Of a DNA stretch of 10,332 nucleotides, positions 1 through 10,219 are shown piece after piece. Origin of the DNA: Cudoniella acicularis (lineage: Eukaryota > Ascomycota > Leotiomycetes > Helotiales > Helotiaceae); assembly GCA_013054445.1 (NCBI GenBank), contig JAAMPI010001808.1, forward strand, positions 1 through 10,332. The letters run 5' to 3'. A program made the position numbers and the translations under genes. Each line of letters opens with the position of its first letter. Within the stretch, counting starts at the first letter, position 1. Below the pieces are notes generated by a model, which was not told where the DNA came from, searched no databases, and worked only from the letters and a program-made list of their open reading frames with translations.

Positions 1-40
1 AGAAGTATTTTAAAGTTCGTGAATTTTGATTTTTGGTTTA

Positions 41-193
41 CTAGTAAAATGCCCTGTAAAACACAGACTTCTGGTACGAGGCTCGTAACGTCGTACGCTC
101 GAGATCGTACTTTCTAGCTATTATAGCGTAATTAAGCTTCGATAAGCTCTTTAATTCAGCTAGCGCCTTCTGCATACGGTCTTCGTAGCTCAT
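41..193 (-). mobile_element. Remnant of a pogo/Fot-type transposase (N-terminal HTH only)
   Basis: Reading the minus strand from the ATG at 191-193 gives a 50-residue open frame that ends in TAG at 41-43, with a second stop directly after it. It begins MSYEDRMQKALAEL and continues with NYAIIARKYDLERTTLR. This matches the usual start of fungal pogo/Fot-like (Tc1-mariner superfamily) transposases, whose psq-type helix-turn-helix binds the element's terminal repeats: an acidic/basic first helix, then a P/NY-x-x-I/T-A-x-KY-x-L-x-RTTL recognition-helix pattern. The protein loses its likeness to the family after the TTLR motif. No catalytic DDE domain can be seen, and the window ends 40 bases further on. 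It is therefore a truncated, dead copy. The family assignment rests on motif recall, without a database search. No terminal repeat or target duplication is visible around it. Confidence 0.65.
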
Positions 194-484
194 TTTATAG
201 GTGTTGGAAGTTGGTGGTTATTTCGGATAAAATGCGGGAATTCAAGCGGGAATTCGAGTATGCTTGCCCAAAGTCGCGATTCGTGAAAGAAAGTTAAGAG
301 CATTTTAATTCCGTCAGTATCATATTTTGTAAAGATCTGCAACGATTTCCATCGCTCTGCTCTTAGACTTTTGTTTTTCTTCATTTGAGCTCATCTGATA
401 AACCCAAGTGGGATTTATCAACCCGCAAAACAGCAAAATATGTACATTTCCTTGTCCCCATTTTACCCCCATCCAATATCCCAA

Positions 485-2305
<1,821 letters not shown>

Positions 2306-2423
2306 CGCGAGGTATTGATGTGCTGGATCGACTGAAGCGGCTTTTTCGAGATTCCCAGAATATTCCTTGAAATCCTGCGGAACTGGTCGAGTAAATCCTC
2401 TTCCCGTCGCGAAACCTTAAACC

Positions 2424-2431
2424 TTATATAT
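2424..2431 (-). promoter_or_regulatory. TATA box of the lipase/carboxylesterase gene
   Basis: The minus strand reads TATATAAG here, about 120 bp upstream of the ATG at 2305. That is a usual distance for a fungal TATA element. The assignment rests on motif and position only. Confidence 0.5.
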
Positions 2432-4672
2432 TCATTTCCTCGACCACCCATCCCTCTATCGAGCTGTCATCCTCTTCCCCAGCTTTTCTCCGCATCAAGA
2501 ACATGCGCAGCTGACCCTCCCAAAGGATCTTTTGAGATGCTCTCCGAAAAGTATGCAGCATAGTTCTGGATGCCCAGAGCCGGGCCTTGCTTACAAGATC
2601 AAAAAATAACTTATTAGTGGGATTCTTTCTTTCTTTCGGAGGGCATCCCCAAAATGTGATATGCGCACCTGAACGTTCACGGACCAACGACGAGTTGAGG
2701 TTGGTTAGGGCCGACGGTCACGGAGCAAACGTATTCGGATTTCTTCCTTGACAGGGTGGCATCCCGAGCAGAGAGCATCGACATTTGAAAACGTGGTTTA
2801 CGAGGCTCCTGGGACTTGGTTGGTTCGGTACCCCACACTTTTCATCGAGCATCAATCGGTGAGACACCCACCCCTAACCCCCCTCTTGTGGACGCTGAAC
2901 TTGGGTTTTCAGTTACACTAATATTCATTTTAGTTCGGCATGGTGTTTTGGTCCTTTTTCATAAAAATAGTAAGCTACCAGGACGAGCTTTGGACAAGAG
3001 CCCTCATTCAAAAGTATATCTTTGCCTGAACTTCATTTCCAGTCTCTTTTCTAGCAATATCCAAACTCACCATCAAATTTCAACACCTTCGCCCAACGGC
3101 GCGCCGTCAAAATGACATTCTAGACATGCTACCGGTAACTAAGAGGTTACTGGTCCGTGGCCTTCATGCGGGGTAATCAGTTTCGGTGCGGGGTCCCGAG
3201 CTCGCGTCCACCCGTCGCTTACCACCACCCTCAACCCTCCCCTCCCAAGATTTATTTCTTTTGGGCATGAAGAGGATTGTTCTCGTGAGGAAGTCCTCTA
3301 CGTCACATGCAAGTCATCCAGGGGAATCCCACTCAAAAACGCCGAGTTGGCCTCGGCACTCGAGGTTTTTGCCCCACTTGTTCGGAATAGGAGGCCGATT
3401 TGTTTGATTTTGGAAATTTTAGGGGTCTTTTTTTTCACCGCTCGGGTTTGGTTTTGGATTACAGAGCGATTAGCCCTATCTGGTTCCAGGGGAAACAAGG
3501 TAATCAGAGTCCATCCTCCTTTTACTCATTGAGTGGAAATTTTCGTGGAAAACTGCTCTGAATAACTCTAAATCCAATTTCACAAACCTCCTCCCAGCCT
3601 TTCTATCACGTTTCAAAATCTCAAAAAAATAAAACGCCCACACCCACCTTTTCCACACACCGACACTATGATCTCCGATTCGATTCGATTCGCACACCAA
3701 CCCCAACGCCGCCATTGGTCCAAAAGCCGGCTTGCTTCCTGCCCTGGGTCTCTGCATACCCCATGCATGGATCCGAGCGCTCCTCCCTTCCCCATCCGAG
3801 CGTCACCCCCAGGTTCTCCGCACCTGTCCCTCCACACCATCTCGAACTCGTTCTGGAAACTATCCCGGTGACATCTTTCTTTTCCCGTTATATACGTGAA
3901 GATCTTTGAGGCTTCATTAAGAGGCGCAACCACAAAAAAGCGTGTGCGTGTTAGAGGAAAATACCGCTTTTTTGGTTTTCTGCCTCGGGAGGTGTGTGAA
4001 TGAGATGGGTTTTTGCCATGTGCTTTGGATGATGAGTCTGTCACTGCTTCTCGGAGTTTTCTTTTTAGAAACGAGGCTTTCTGGGCTTTCCAGGCTTTCC
4101 AGAAGTGATACAAGTGTGCCTAGATTTCTAATGGTTGCAAATGCCATTTTCTTCCCGCCTCGGAGCAGTTTGAATGTTTTGATTTTTCATGTGCTTTCAA
4201 TACATAGGCACGTCGCTCTCAGCTTCTCTCTCTCTACTAATTTTAGAACAAAAACCTGTCATGAAGATTTACTTTTTCTGTGTGCATTTAACCCTTTACG
4301 CCTGTTTATTTTATTCGCATGATAAGTAAGATCTTACTATTGCACTTGGTTTTGCATATCCAAAAAGTCTCAGTCCTTTATCGATATGAAACAGAAGGCA
4401 CCATTCTCATAATAAAAGCCGCCACTATGGAGTGTTTTCATGAATTCATTGATTTTCTCATAGAAGTTCTAGTCTCGTGTATCTTGGTTTCCGACAATGC
4501 TTTCCATGATCCATGGCATTGTATATCAGTGAGTCTAGCTGATCTTCAAAACATGGAATCTGTTCTCCCGATTGCAGTAGCTACACTATCTATTGCTCTA
4601 TAATTTCGATTAGCAAGGTCCAGAATAAAAGCAAATCACCTGCCAACTGAAACTAAACCCCTCAAGAGGTGG
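2432..4672. other. Gene-poor spacer of about 2.2 kb, no recognised gene
   Basis: I find no protein family, tRNA or rRNA here. Several open frames exist, for example minus 3613-4113 (166 codons) and plus 3942-4322 (126 codons), but their translations are low-complexity or compositionally odd and show no motif I know. The plus strand at about 3030-3125 is pyrimidine- and CAA-rich and looks like a fungal 5' leader ending in an ATG at 3112, yet that ATG meets TAG after three codons. A frame without any ATG stays open from 3143 to 3532. Small sequence features include three copies of CGATT (3676-3690), a CCAAT box read on the minus strand (within 3711-3718), and GGCTTTC-like repeats (4074-4101). 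Most of the left part is probably the promoter of the lipase gene. A non-coding transcript or an unrecognised spliced gene cannot be excluded. Confidence 0.5.
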
Positions 4673-5080
4673 TTACGTACGAAAAACCACATTGCTCCCA
4701 TCATACTTGATGCGCTCATCAAGGTTAACATCCGCAGGAACGAAATCTCCATTGGCATTTTTCAATTGGGCGCGGAAAACGGGAACTCCTGCCCCCTCGA
4801 CAGAGAAGCTGACATTCTGAGCGCTGCCTAAGAAACCTGGTTTTGAGTGTGAGAAATGGCTCGAGTTGATAGGTATGTGTTGGGGACTCACCTCCACTTC
4901 CCCAGCTGAATCGTCCTGGATTGTGTTATTATGTGAGCTGAGAAAAGACAGAGAAAGCTTACCGTTATCATTTCCAAGGATGGTGTTCAGATCCAATTGG
5001 CTGTCCGCGTTGTTAAAGTTCACAATCAAGGTAGCATTGTTCTCAACCCGAAGGTTTGCGCCGGTGGTGATGGATGCCAT
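4673..5080 (-). CDS. CVNH (cyanovirin-N homology) domain lectin, three exons
   Basis: The exons on the minus strand are 5080-4963, a 24-nt microexon 4915-4892, and 4836-4673, ending in TAA. The introns are 47 bp (GTAAGC...CCAG) and 55 bp (GTGAGT...CCAG), both phase 1. The spliced product has 101 residues and is one complete CVNH fold: LDLNTILGNDNG (29-40), then RFSWGS (41-46, from the microexon), FLGSAQNVSFSVEG (49-62), VPVFRAQLKNANGDF (65-79) and ADVNLDERIKYDGS (82-95). These match the two tandem half-repeats of fungal CVNH proteins, which are small soluble lectins that bind mannose-rich glycans. No cysteine is present, so the disulfides of cyanobacterial cyanovirin-N are absent, and there is no signal peptide, so the product is probably cytosolic. 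The start at 5080 is preferred because it follows an A-rich context and fits the family length. An in-frame ATG at 5158 would add 26 basic residues unlike the family. The glycan target is unknown. Confidence 0.87.
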   Translation of the reverse strand: MASITTGANLRVENNATLIVNFNNADSQLDLNTILGNDNGKLSLSFLSSHNNTIQDDSAGEVEVSPQHIPINSSHFSHSKPGFLGSAQNVSFSVEGAGVPVFRAQLKNANGDFVPADVNLDERIKYDGSNVVFRT

Positions 5081-5175
5081 TTTTTCGATGAAGTGAGAGT
5101 GATGCTTAATTGAATCTGAAATTTTGATGAAACTGTTCTTGCAGCTGGATTTTTTCATAAGCCAGCCAACCTCTA

Positions 5176-5183
5176 CTTAAATA
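5176..5183 (-). promoter_or_regulatory. TATA-like element upstream of the CVNH gene
   Basis: The minus strand reads TATTTAAG, about 96 bp upstream of the preferred ATG at 5080. Its placement supports transcription start downstream of 5158, and therefore the shorter protein. A CCAAT motif on the same strand lies at 5367-5371. Both are motif-level calls. Confidence 0.4.
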
Positions 5184-6055
5184 CAATAAACATTGGCAAT
5201 GATGCAAACAGCAACAAACACTCCAGCTGAAATGTGAGACTAGCCCCGTCTTCTCAACCACTCGGATCCACTTCTCAACGACCGTGAGCTATGCCAAGAA
5301 GGAGCCACAGAAAAACGTCAGCTGCCAAGAGAATCGTGTTCGTTGGTTTTGAGTGATATCCAAATAATTGGTGCTTTTTGGCTGAAGGCGTCACCTCCCG
5401 CAGAATCGCCTCAGTTGTAGCAAATCGCTAGTAATATGACGGCGGTTGCGAATTCTTGGCATGAAACGTGCACGATTTAATTGATGTCACGGGAAAGAAA
5501 GGTAGGTAAGGAATGCAATGGGGAAATAGTTATTTGTAGTGTTTCTTGCTTTTTGGGGAGGGACATTTGTGGCGTTGTGGTATGAGTGCCAATGTGTGGT
5601 CGCTCGCTTGTGGGAAAGGGGGCGGGACTACTTCTGAAACACCGTCGCTGGCAGACCAGAGTTTCAGAAAGCCAAACAACTTATCGAGGTTATTTCGATG
5701 CTATTATTAGTGAGTAGTAGGGTGTGGTGGAGGTCCAAAAAGTTCAAAATGCTTGTAACACTATCCGGAAAGCTTGCAGCTAAAATCGACTTCAAATTGT
5801 TAGAGGAATTATATTTTCAGAATAATAGAATCAATCTGGAGGTTAGCATTATCATAGTAAGTTCCACAATGCGAAGAAACCTATTAAAGAATTCAGGTGG
5901 TTGAGATCCTAAGACAATCAGAAAGTAGCATGTCTAATGTGTTTCTGAATCTCAGCTACAGTAGGGTAAGTACCAAGCTCGAAAGTGAGTCAAATGACGG
6001 AAGGACCTCACTGCAGATTGCCATTCCTATGGCCAGAGCAGAACTCGCGCCTCAA
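5184..6055. other. Spacer between the CVNH gene and the monooxygenase pseudogene
   Basis: No gene, RNA or repeat is recognised. The left part is expected to hold the promoter of the CVNH gene. A GC-rich stretch near 5617-5630 (GGGAAAGGGGGCGGG) could bind C2H2 zinc-finger regulators, but that cannot be decided from sequence. Short open frames at 5698-5904 and 5897-6094 (plus) have no family likeness and look accidental. Confidence 0.5.
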
Positions 6056-7111
6056 TTAACCAATGCATGCTTTCGCAGCCTTCTCGAGACATAGCTTTGC
6101 CGACTCCCTAACCTCTTCCACAATTTCGCCAGCTGTCCTAATCTTGGTGACAAGTCCAACGCCGCTCCCAACCCAAATCGCAGCTCGTGCATCGCCACCA
6201 AAACCCTTGTGTGATTATTTAGCCGCATTGGCATGTCTGCTTCGAATTTCCTCTAAACTGACACCGGACTTGGAATCTTGATAACTTACACCAGCAATCG
6301 CTCGTCCATCATAATTCGCAGGCCAAATATTTTTGCCTGTCAGCTCGTCAAAGACAGTGGATCGTACAGTTGTGACGCCTCCATCCTTAGTAGCTAATAT
6401 AGCGTCACGAAGCTCCTCAGTAGGCAGTTCAATCTCTTTGCTTGCTAGAAATCGAGTACCCATCACTACCCCTTCAACGCCACAAGCAAGAGCAGCAGCA
6501 ACCCCACGGCCATCACAAATTCCACCAGCGGCGAAGATTCCGATTTCTTGGAATCCTTCTCGGTCCAATGTATCTCGAGTTTCGGGCACAAGACTCACGA
6601 TACCCGCTCCTGGGAATGGTCAATGTCCTCCAGCATCAGAGCCTTGCATTATAAGAACATTGGGTGAGCTAGTTGCTGCTACGCGGAGTGCATCGGTGAC
6701 GCTCGTGACTTGGATCCAGAGTCGAGAGGCCGGAGAAGCTTTTTTCATTTCCTTGCTCCAGATTTCGAGATCTTCGATTTTGGCTGGACATGCGGGCCAA
6801 ATGACGGCTGGGCGGCGGCGAGTTATTACTGCCAGGGCATCCTCCGGTACAACTGTGAAGACCAGGAACCCCACATCAATGGGAAATGTTGAAGAGTTTG
6901 CAACTTTGAAGTTGTCATGCTGAAGCAGCGATTTTGCCAAATTCAATTGTTGATCTAGCTTCGTTATGTCTCTCACGGCACCGATAAATCCGATGCCTCC
7001 TGCTCGACTGACTGCGGTTGCTAAGTTAGGACCACCATATCCGCCTATTGCGGCGTTGGCTATTGGCGACAGACTTGTTCATGGATAACGCTCTTGAAAC
7101 GTAGGAGACAG
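6056..7111 (-). pseudogene. Nitronate monooxygenase (2-nitropropane dioxygenase family) pseudogene, three premature stops
   Basis: One minus-strand frame of 352 codons, from 7111 to the final TAA at 6056-6058, carries a full-length FMN-dependent nitronate monooxygenase without any frameshift or intron. Such enzymes oxidise alkyl nitronates to carbonyl compounds and nitrite. Counting from codon 1 at 7111, visible motifs are AGGIGFIG (37-44), QGSDAGGH with the family's conserved His (156-163), then SLVPE, AAGGICDGRGVAAAL and GVVMGTRF of the FMN-phosphate site, FDELTGKNIWP, and after the third stop KGFGGDARAAIWVGSGVGLV. Three in-frame stops break it: TGA at codon 11 (7079-7081), where the family has Trp after YP; TGA at codon 164 (6620-6622), right after GGH where Gly is usual; and TAA at codon 299 (6215-6217). 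The likely original start (7109-7111) reads CTG in a CAAACTGTCT context that would be ideal as ATG. No single remaining open segment holds both the N-terminal FMN loop and the phosphate site, so the gene is almost surely non-functional. Confidence 0.9.
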
Positions 7112-8453
7112 TTTGCCAGGGCAGTGGTGAACAATAAAAAAAAAAGTCTCCGACGAAAATTTCTGCTGTTAAGAATGTTGGAATCGGTTGCTTGGATATA
7201 TTTGCGACTCTGTTAGTCTGCTTTTCTGTCGAGCTCCTTATTGGGCACAATGGTGATAAGCTTTGTAAGCTGAGCTCAGCATGCATTTATACTCGCTTTC
7301 TTCTCTATGAGTCTATTTCATAAAGCTTTTTCGTTCCGCACTTCTCTCGTCCCGAGGTTTCGTCTTGAAAAGTGGGGGAAAAGAAGTTCGATTGAACCTT
7401 CCGATAGCGTTTTCGGGCATTGGAGTCTTGGATCAGCTATAAACTCTTGGTCATTATAAACTGACTATGACTGCAGATAACATATAAGGGATAGGGACTT
7501 GCTCATTTTGGGCACAAGCACTCTGATTATCGGTAGCCTGTGCCGATGTTTTACCCCGCCCCGCCGCCTCCCTTTTTTGATCTCGCTTAGCACATATTGT
7601 CCCACAAGGAAGTTAGGTATTGTTTTCGATATACTGTAGATTGTACTAAACTTAATTTGGGAATGATACTTCTCTTATTTCTTGATTTCAGGTGAATCAT
7701 AGCGATAATTATATAAGATATAATATGGAGTTGTGGAGTATGAAAATTACGAGGAGTGGATATGTGTTGTACTCGCCAAAAAACGGAGCGCAAATCGCTG
7801 ATTTACAGTGCATCACGCACTGTAATTTAGGCACTCCAGCTTTAGACTATCGCAATTTCGCGACGACAGGATAGATTTGATTGATAACGATTCAAACAAT
7901 TCTTTTTAGACCTCTGCACAATAATTTCATAGCTGCACGTTTGCACTAAATAATGTAAATTGAGAGTTATCAATGGCTATTTGTTCAGAGCGAAGATCAG
8001 CATAGTATAGGGTTGCATTCGCTAACATTAGGGTGCAGGCCCCTGTAAGTTTGCAATTAATATTGTAGGACCGTACTCTCTTCCTGCAAAAAACAACAAT
8101 TTATTCTTTTTATAGAGCAAAAATTATAATACAATGCAATTATTTCTGCAGAAGAATTTCACAAATTATGATTTAGTTGTGTGGTAAGAATAAGTCTATG
8201 CTAATTGCGAAACGCATTTAATCAAGCATTGAACGATCTCTGCTTGTTTGAGCCTATCTTTATTGTGCTTTAGTTGCAAAATCACGCTTCGTTGGCTAGG
8301 GAATACGTCTTGCTTCTCAAGGCGAGGTAGACTGCATATTATAGCACGTAAGTAACCTCAGAAGAGCCTCACCACAGGGCGCAGCTCGAGCATATACGGG
8401 CAAAATTTTCATGGAATAGAAGATCAAATTTCTATTTTCTTCTTATTCTATGA
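7112..8453. other. AT-rich spacer between two divergent pseudogenes
   Basis: No gene is recognised. The part next to 7111 should be the old promoter of the monooxygenase and contains a run of ten A at 7136-7145. From about 7590 to 8450 the DNA is strongly AT-rich with frequent stops in all frames, as expected of mutated relic DNA. It contains the hairpin described at 7803-7825. The end near 8450 should hold the promoter and possibly the first codons of the PrsW-like gene. Open frames such as 7692-7874 (plus) and 7587-7793 (minus) show no family likeness. Confidence 0.5.
7803..7825. repeat. Perfect inverted repeat (9-bp arms, 5-nt loop) flanked by TA
   Basis: The arms TTACAGTGC (7803-7811) and GCACTGTAA (7817-7825) are perfect reverse complements around ATCAC. 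A second small hairpin, AAATC-GCT-GATTT (7792-7804), abuts it and shares two bases. The core can be read as TA-CAGTGC...GCACTG-TA, the form that nested or excised Tc1/mariner ends take, because these elements insert at TA. It may equally be a chance palindrome in AT-rich DNA. No transposase lies next to it. Confidence 0.55.
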
Positions 8454-9368
8454 CGACGCTTGGCTTTTTACTTTGCCAAACCACGAATCAATGTCTCACC
8501 CAACACCAACGACCCTCTTTCATTGCCGGCGCGACTTCTCTGTTACATAGCTCCACCCTCGATTATATTGCTTACGTTCGCCGCCTCTCCCTTAGCAGCA
8601 CTGTTTTCTCCTCTCACTTTCCTTCCCACGATCTGGCTGTTCAGAAGATGACAACATTCCAAAAATCTCACTCCTTTAAGCCGTGGAGAGCTAGAACCAA
8701 TGATCTGGATACACGTTTTCGCGGGCACTTTTGGTCTCATCACCGTCGATGGCATGACAGCAAATGAATTAAGGCGCCGTGCTGAGCTGGCAGCATCGTG
8801 GCAGAACTGGGTCTTCAACGGCGTTTTCATGTTTGTTACTGTAGGCCTTGCGGAGGAAACGCTCAAGCACTTGCCTATTACCTACGCCCGCCGCCGCAAG
8901 GGCGACACCAAGTAAATCCAGGGACGCCATCGAGCATATATCGGTTATGCTCTCGCAGGCGCTTTGGGCTTCAGTATAGTGGAGACAATTAGCTTCATAT
9001 ATGCCTCTTGTGAGGAGGGGCGTGGGACATGGTCAAAGTTACTGCTCACGGTCTTCGAACGAACAGTTATAGGCCAAGGTGCTCACCTCTCTGTTGCTGC
9101 TTTGGCGGCATTGCGAGCAACTCGGAGAGATTTCTATGGCGATCAATTGAGTTGGTGGGGTGTCGTTGCGCCGGCGGTTGGATTGCATGGAGCATTCAAT
9201 TTTGTGGTTTTATTCGCCAGTGCGCTTGAGGGAAATGTTGGCTGGATCCATCCTACTAATATACTAACTACAGTAGGGATGCTTGGACTCTGTGCTGGGC
9301 TAGTTATGACAGCGGCATGGCATGTTAGAGAAGAATGGAGAGCGCTTAAAATTCGGGGCGCTAACTAG
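8454..9368 (+). pseudogene. PrsW-type intramembrane protease family, pseudogene with two premature stops
   Basis: One plus-strand frame, open after TGA at 8451-8453 and ending in TAG at 9366-9368, encodes a polytopic membrane protein of about 300 residues. It is interrupted by TGA at 8649-8651 (after LFRR) and TAA at 8913-8915 (after KGDTK). Both are in frame, and homologous-looking sequence continues on each side. The three motifs of the PrsW family of membrane metalloproteases are all present: EExxK as EETLK (8853-8867), FxxxE as FSIVE (8970-8984) and HxxxN as HGAFN (9186-9200). Hydrophobic segments lie near 8535-8640, 8700-8745, 8800-8855, 8940-9000, 9150-9225 and 9250-9320. The bacterial founding member cleaves an anti-sigma factor; the role of the fungal proteins is not known to me. 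The start is unresolved: ATGs at 8450 and 8491 lie in other frames, so a start loss, a small indel or an unseen upstream exon is possible. CGA to TGA and CAA to TAA would each explain the stops by one C to T change. Confidence 0.82.
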
Positions 9369-9572
9369 TTTTTCGAAGAGAAAGGCTAAGGATCCTCAGT
9401 ATTTATTTGTTTACAGAGTGCTGGTGCAGGTTTTGGGGAAGCAGGGTGGGTTTTTTCCTGATAGGAGGTTAGTTATTAAGATTAGGAAACGGAGGGGGGC
9501 TTGAGGTGTTATAGTTAGTTAGGTAGGTACCACCGCATTGCCGTTCGCTTAAAATTCACTGAGGTATACTTT

Positions 9573-10219
9573 CGGATGAAATTCAAAGTTTTGTTGTATG
9601 TCGCCCTCGATATATACATTAGTGACCTTGCTAGCGCGTATTTAAGCGACAAATAGGCTACAGCTTGTCGTCCTCTATCAATCGACTTATGTCAAGGCAG
9701 CTGGGTGGTCAGGCCCCAAACCAGTGACGTTAGAGCCAGCAAGTCCGAATAGCTTCCCTTTCTGGTTGCTTTTATCGATAATTTTACCACTCGGCACGTG
9801 TATTTAGCTAGGCATCTCTCTTGCACATCGCACTCAGTATATAGGCTAGCATCATTCTTAACGCATACTTAAGCGATAAATAACTCACTATCCGCTTACT
9901 ATATATAGTGATTTCACAAACTCTACCTTGCTCCCCCGAGGCTCTCTTATTCACTATAACAATATTTCAAACGAAATTTGAAGATTTGTTGCACATTGCA
10001 CTCGGTACTTATACTAGCGTTTTTGCTAGCTTGTAATTAACTAATAAATAACTTGTTGTCCGAGTCGTCTACCTTCGCGTTTAGCCGACTGCCTTAGTAC
10101 TCAGCTTCACATTCACTCTTAGATACCTCGTGATAAGCAAAGTTTTGTCGCACATCGCGCTCAGCGTATTTGCTAGCGTCCTACTAGCGCATGCTTAAGC
10201 GATAGATGACTTGTCGTCC
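9573..10219. repeat. Four diverged copies of a ~90-bp repeat in an AT-rich tract
   Basis: Similar blocks occur in the same orientation at about 9577-9673, 9815-9894, 9973-10061 and 10132-10219, spaced roughly 160-240 bp. Each has the order: TTGTTGCACATCGCACTC-like stretch, a TATA-rich piece, GCTAGCGT, CTAGCGCAT, then CTTAAGCGATAAATAACTTG and TCGTCC. Differences between copies are mostly C/T and G/A exchanges, for example TCGCACATCGCGCTC versus TTGCACATTGCACTC. A partial extra copy (ACTCGGCACGTGTATTTAGCTAGG) lies at 9789-9812. Spacer sequence between copies is much less alike. I see no coding capacity and do not recognise the family. Confidence 0.6.

Noticed and set aside
3613..4113. 166-codon open frame on the minus strand
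   Set aside because: The translation is rich in Arg, Gly and Trp and shows no domain or family likeness; overlapping frames on the other strand are equally open, which points to a GC-rich chance ORF.
3942..4322. 126-codon plus-strand frame with hydrophobic stretches
   Set aside because: The hydrophobicity follows from T-rich DNA; there is no recognisable motif, no good start context and no intron signals that would extend it.
5431..5446. AAATCGCTAGTAAT resembles a conserved stretch of bacterial or mitochondrial small-subunit rRNA
   Set aside because: The match is about 14 bases and the flanks do not continue the rRNA sequence on either side, so it is most likely chance and not an inserted organelle fragment.
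6052..6234. 60-codon minus-strand frame at the end of the monooxygenase
   Set aside because: The conserved C-terminus (KGFGGDARAAIWVGSG) lies in the frame of the main gene behind the TAA at 6215; this frame is its shadow.
7026..7286. 86-codon minus-strand frame overlapping the monooxygenase N-terminus
   Set aside because: It is a different frame from the conserved protein; the family motif AGGIGFIG is only encoded in the other frame.
8450..8767. 105-codon plus-strand frame starting at ATG 8450
   Set aside because: The PrsW-like protein and its membrane segments are in another frame; this one reads as basic, low-complexity sequence. The ATG could still mark the old start if an indel followed it.
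6056..9368. Stop-codon reassignment or programmed readthrough as the explanation for the five stops
   Set aside because: Other genes in the window end normally with TGA or TAA, the stops are both TGA and TAA at unrelated residues, and none has the CTA readthrough context. Ordinary pseudogenes are simpler.
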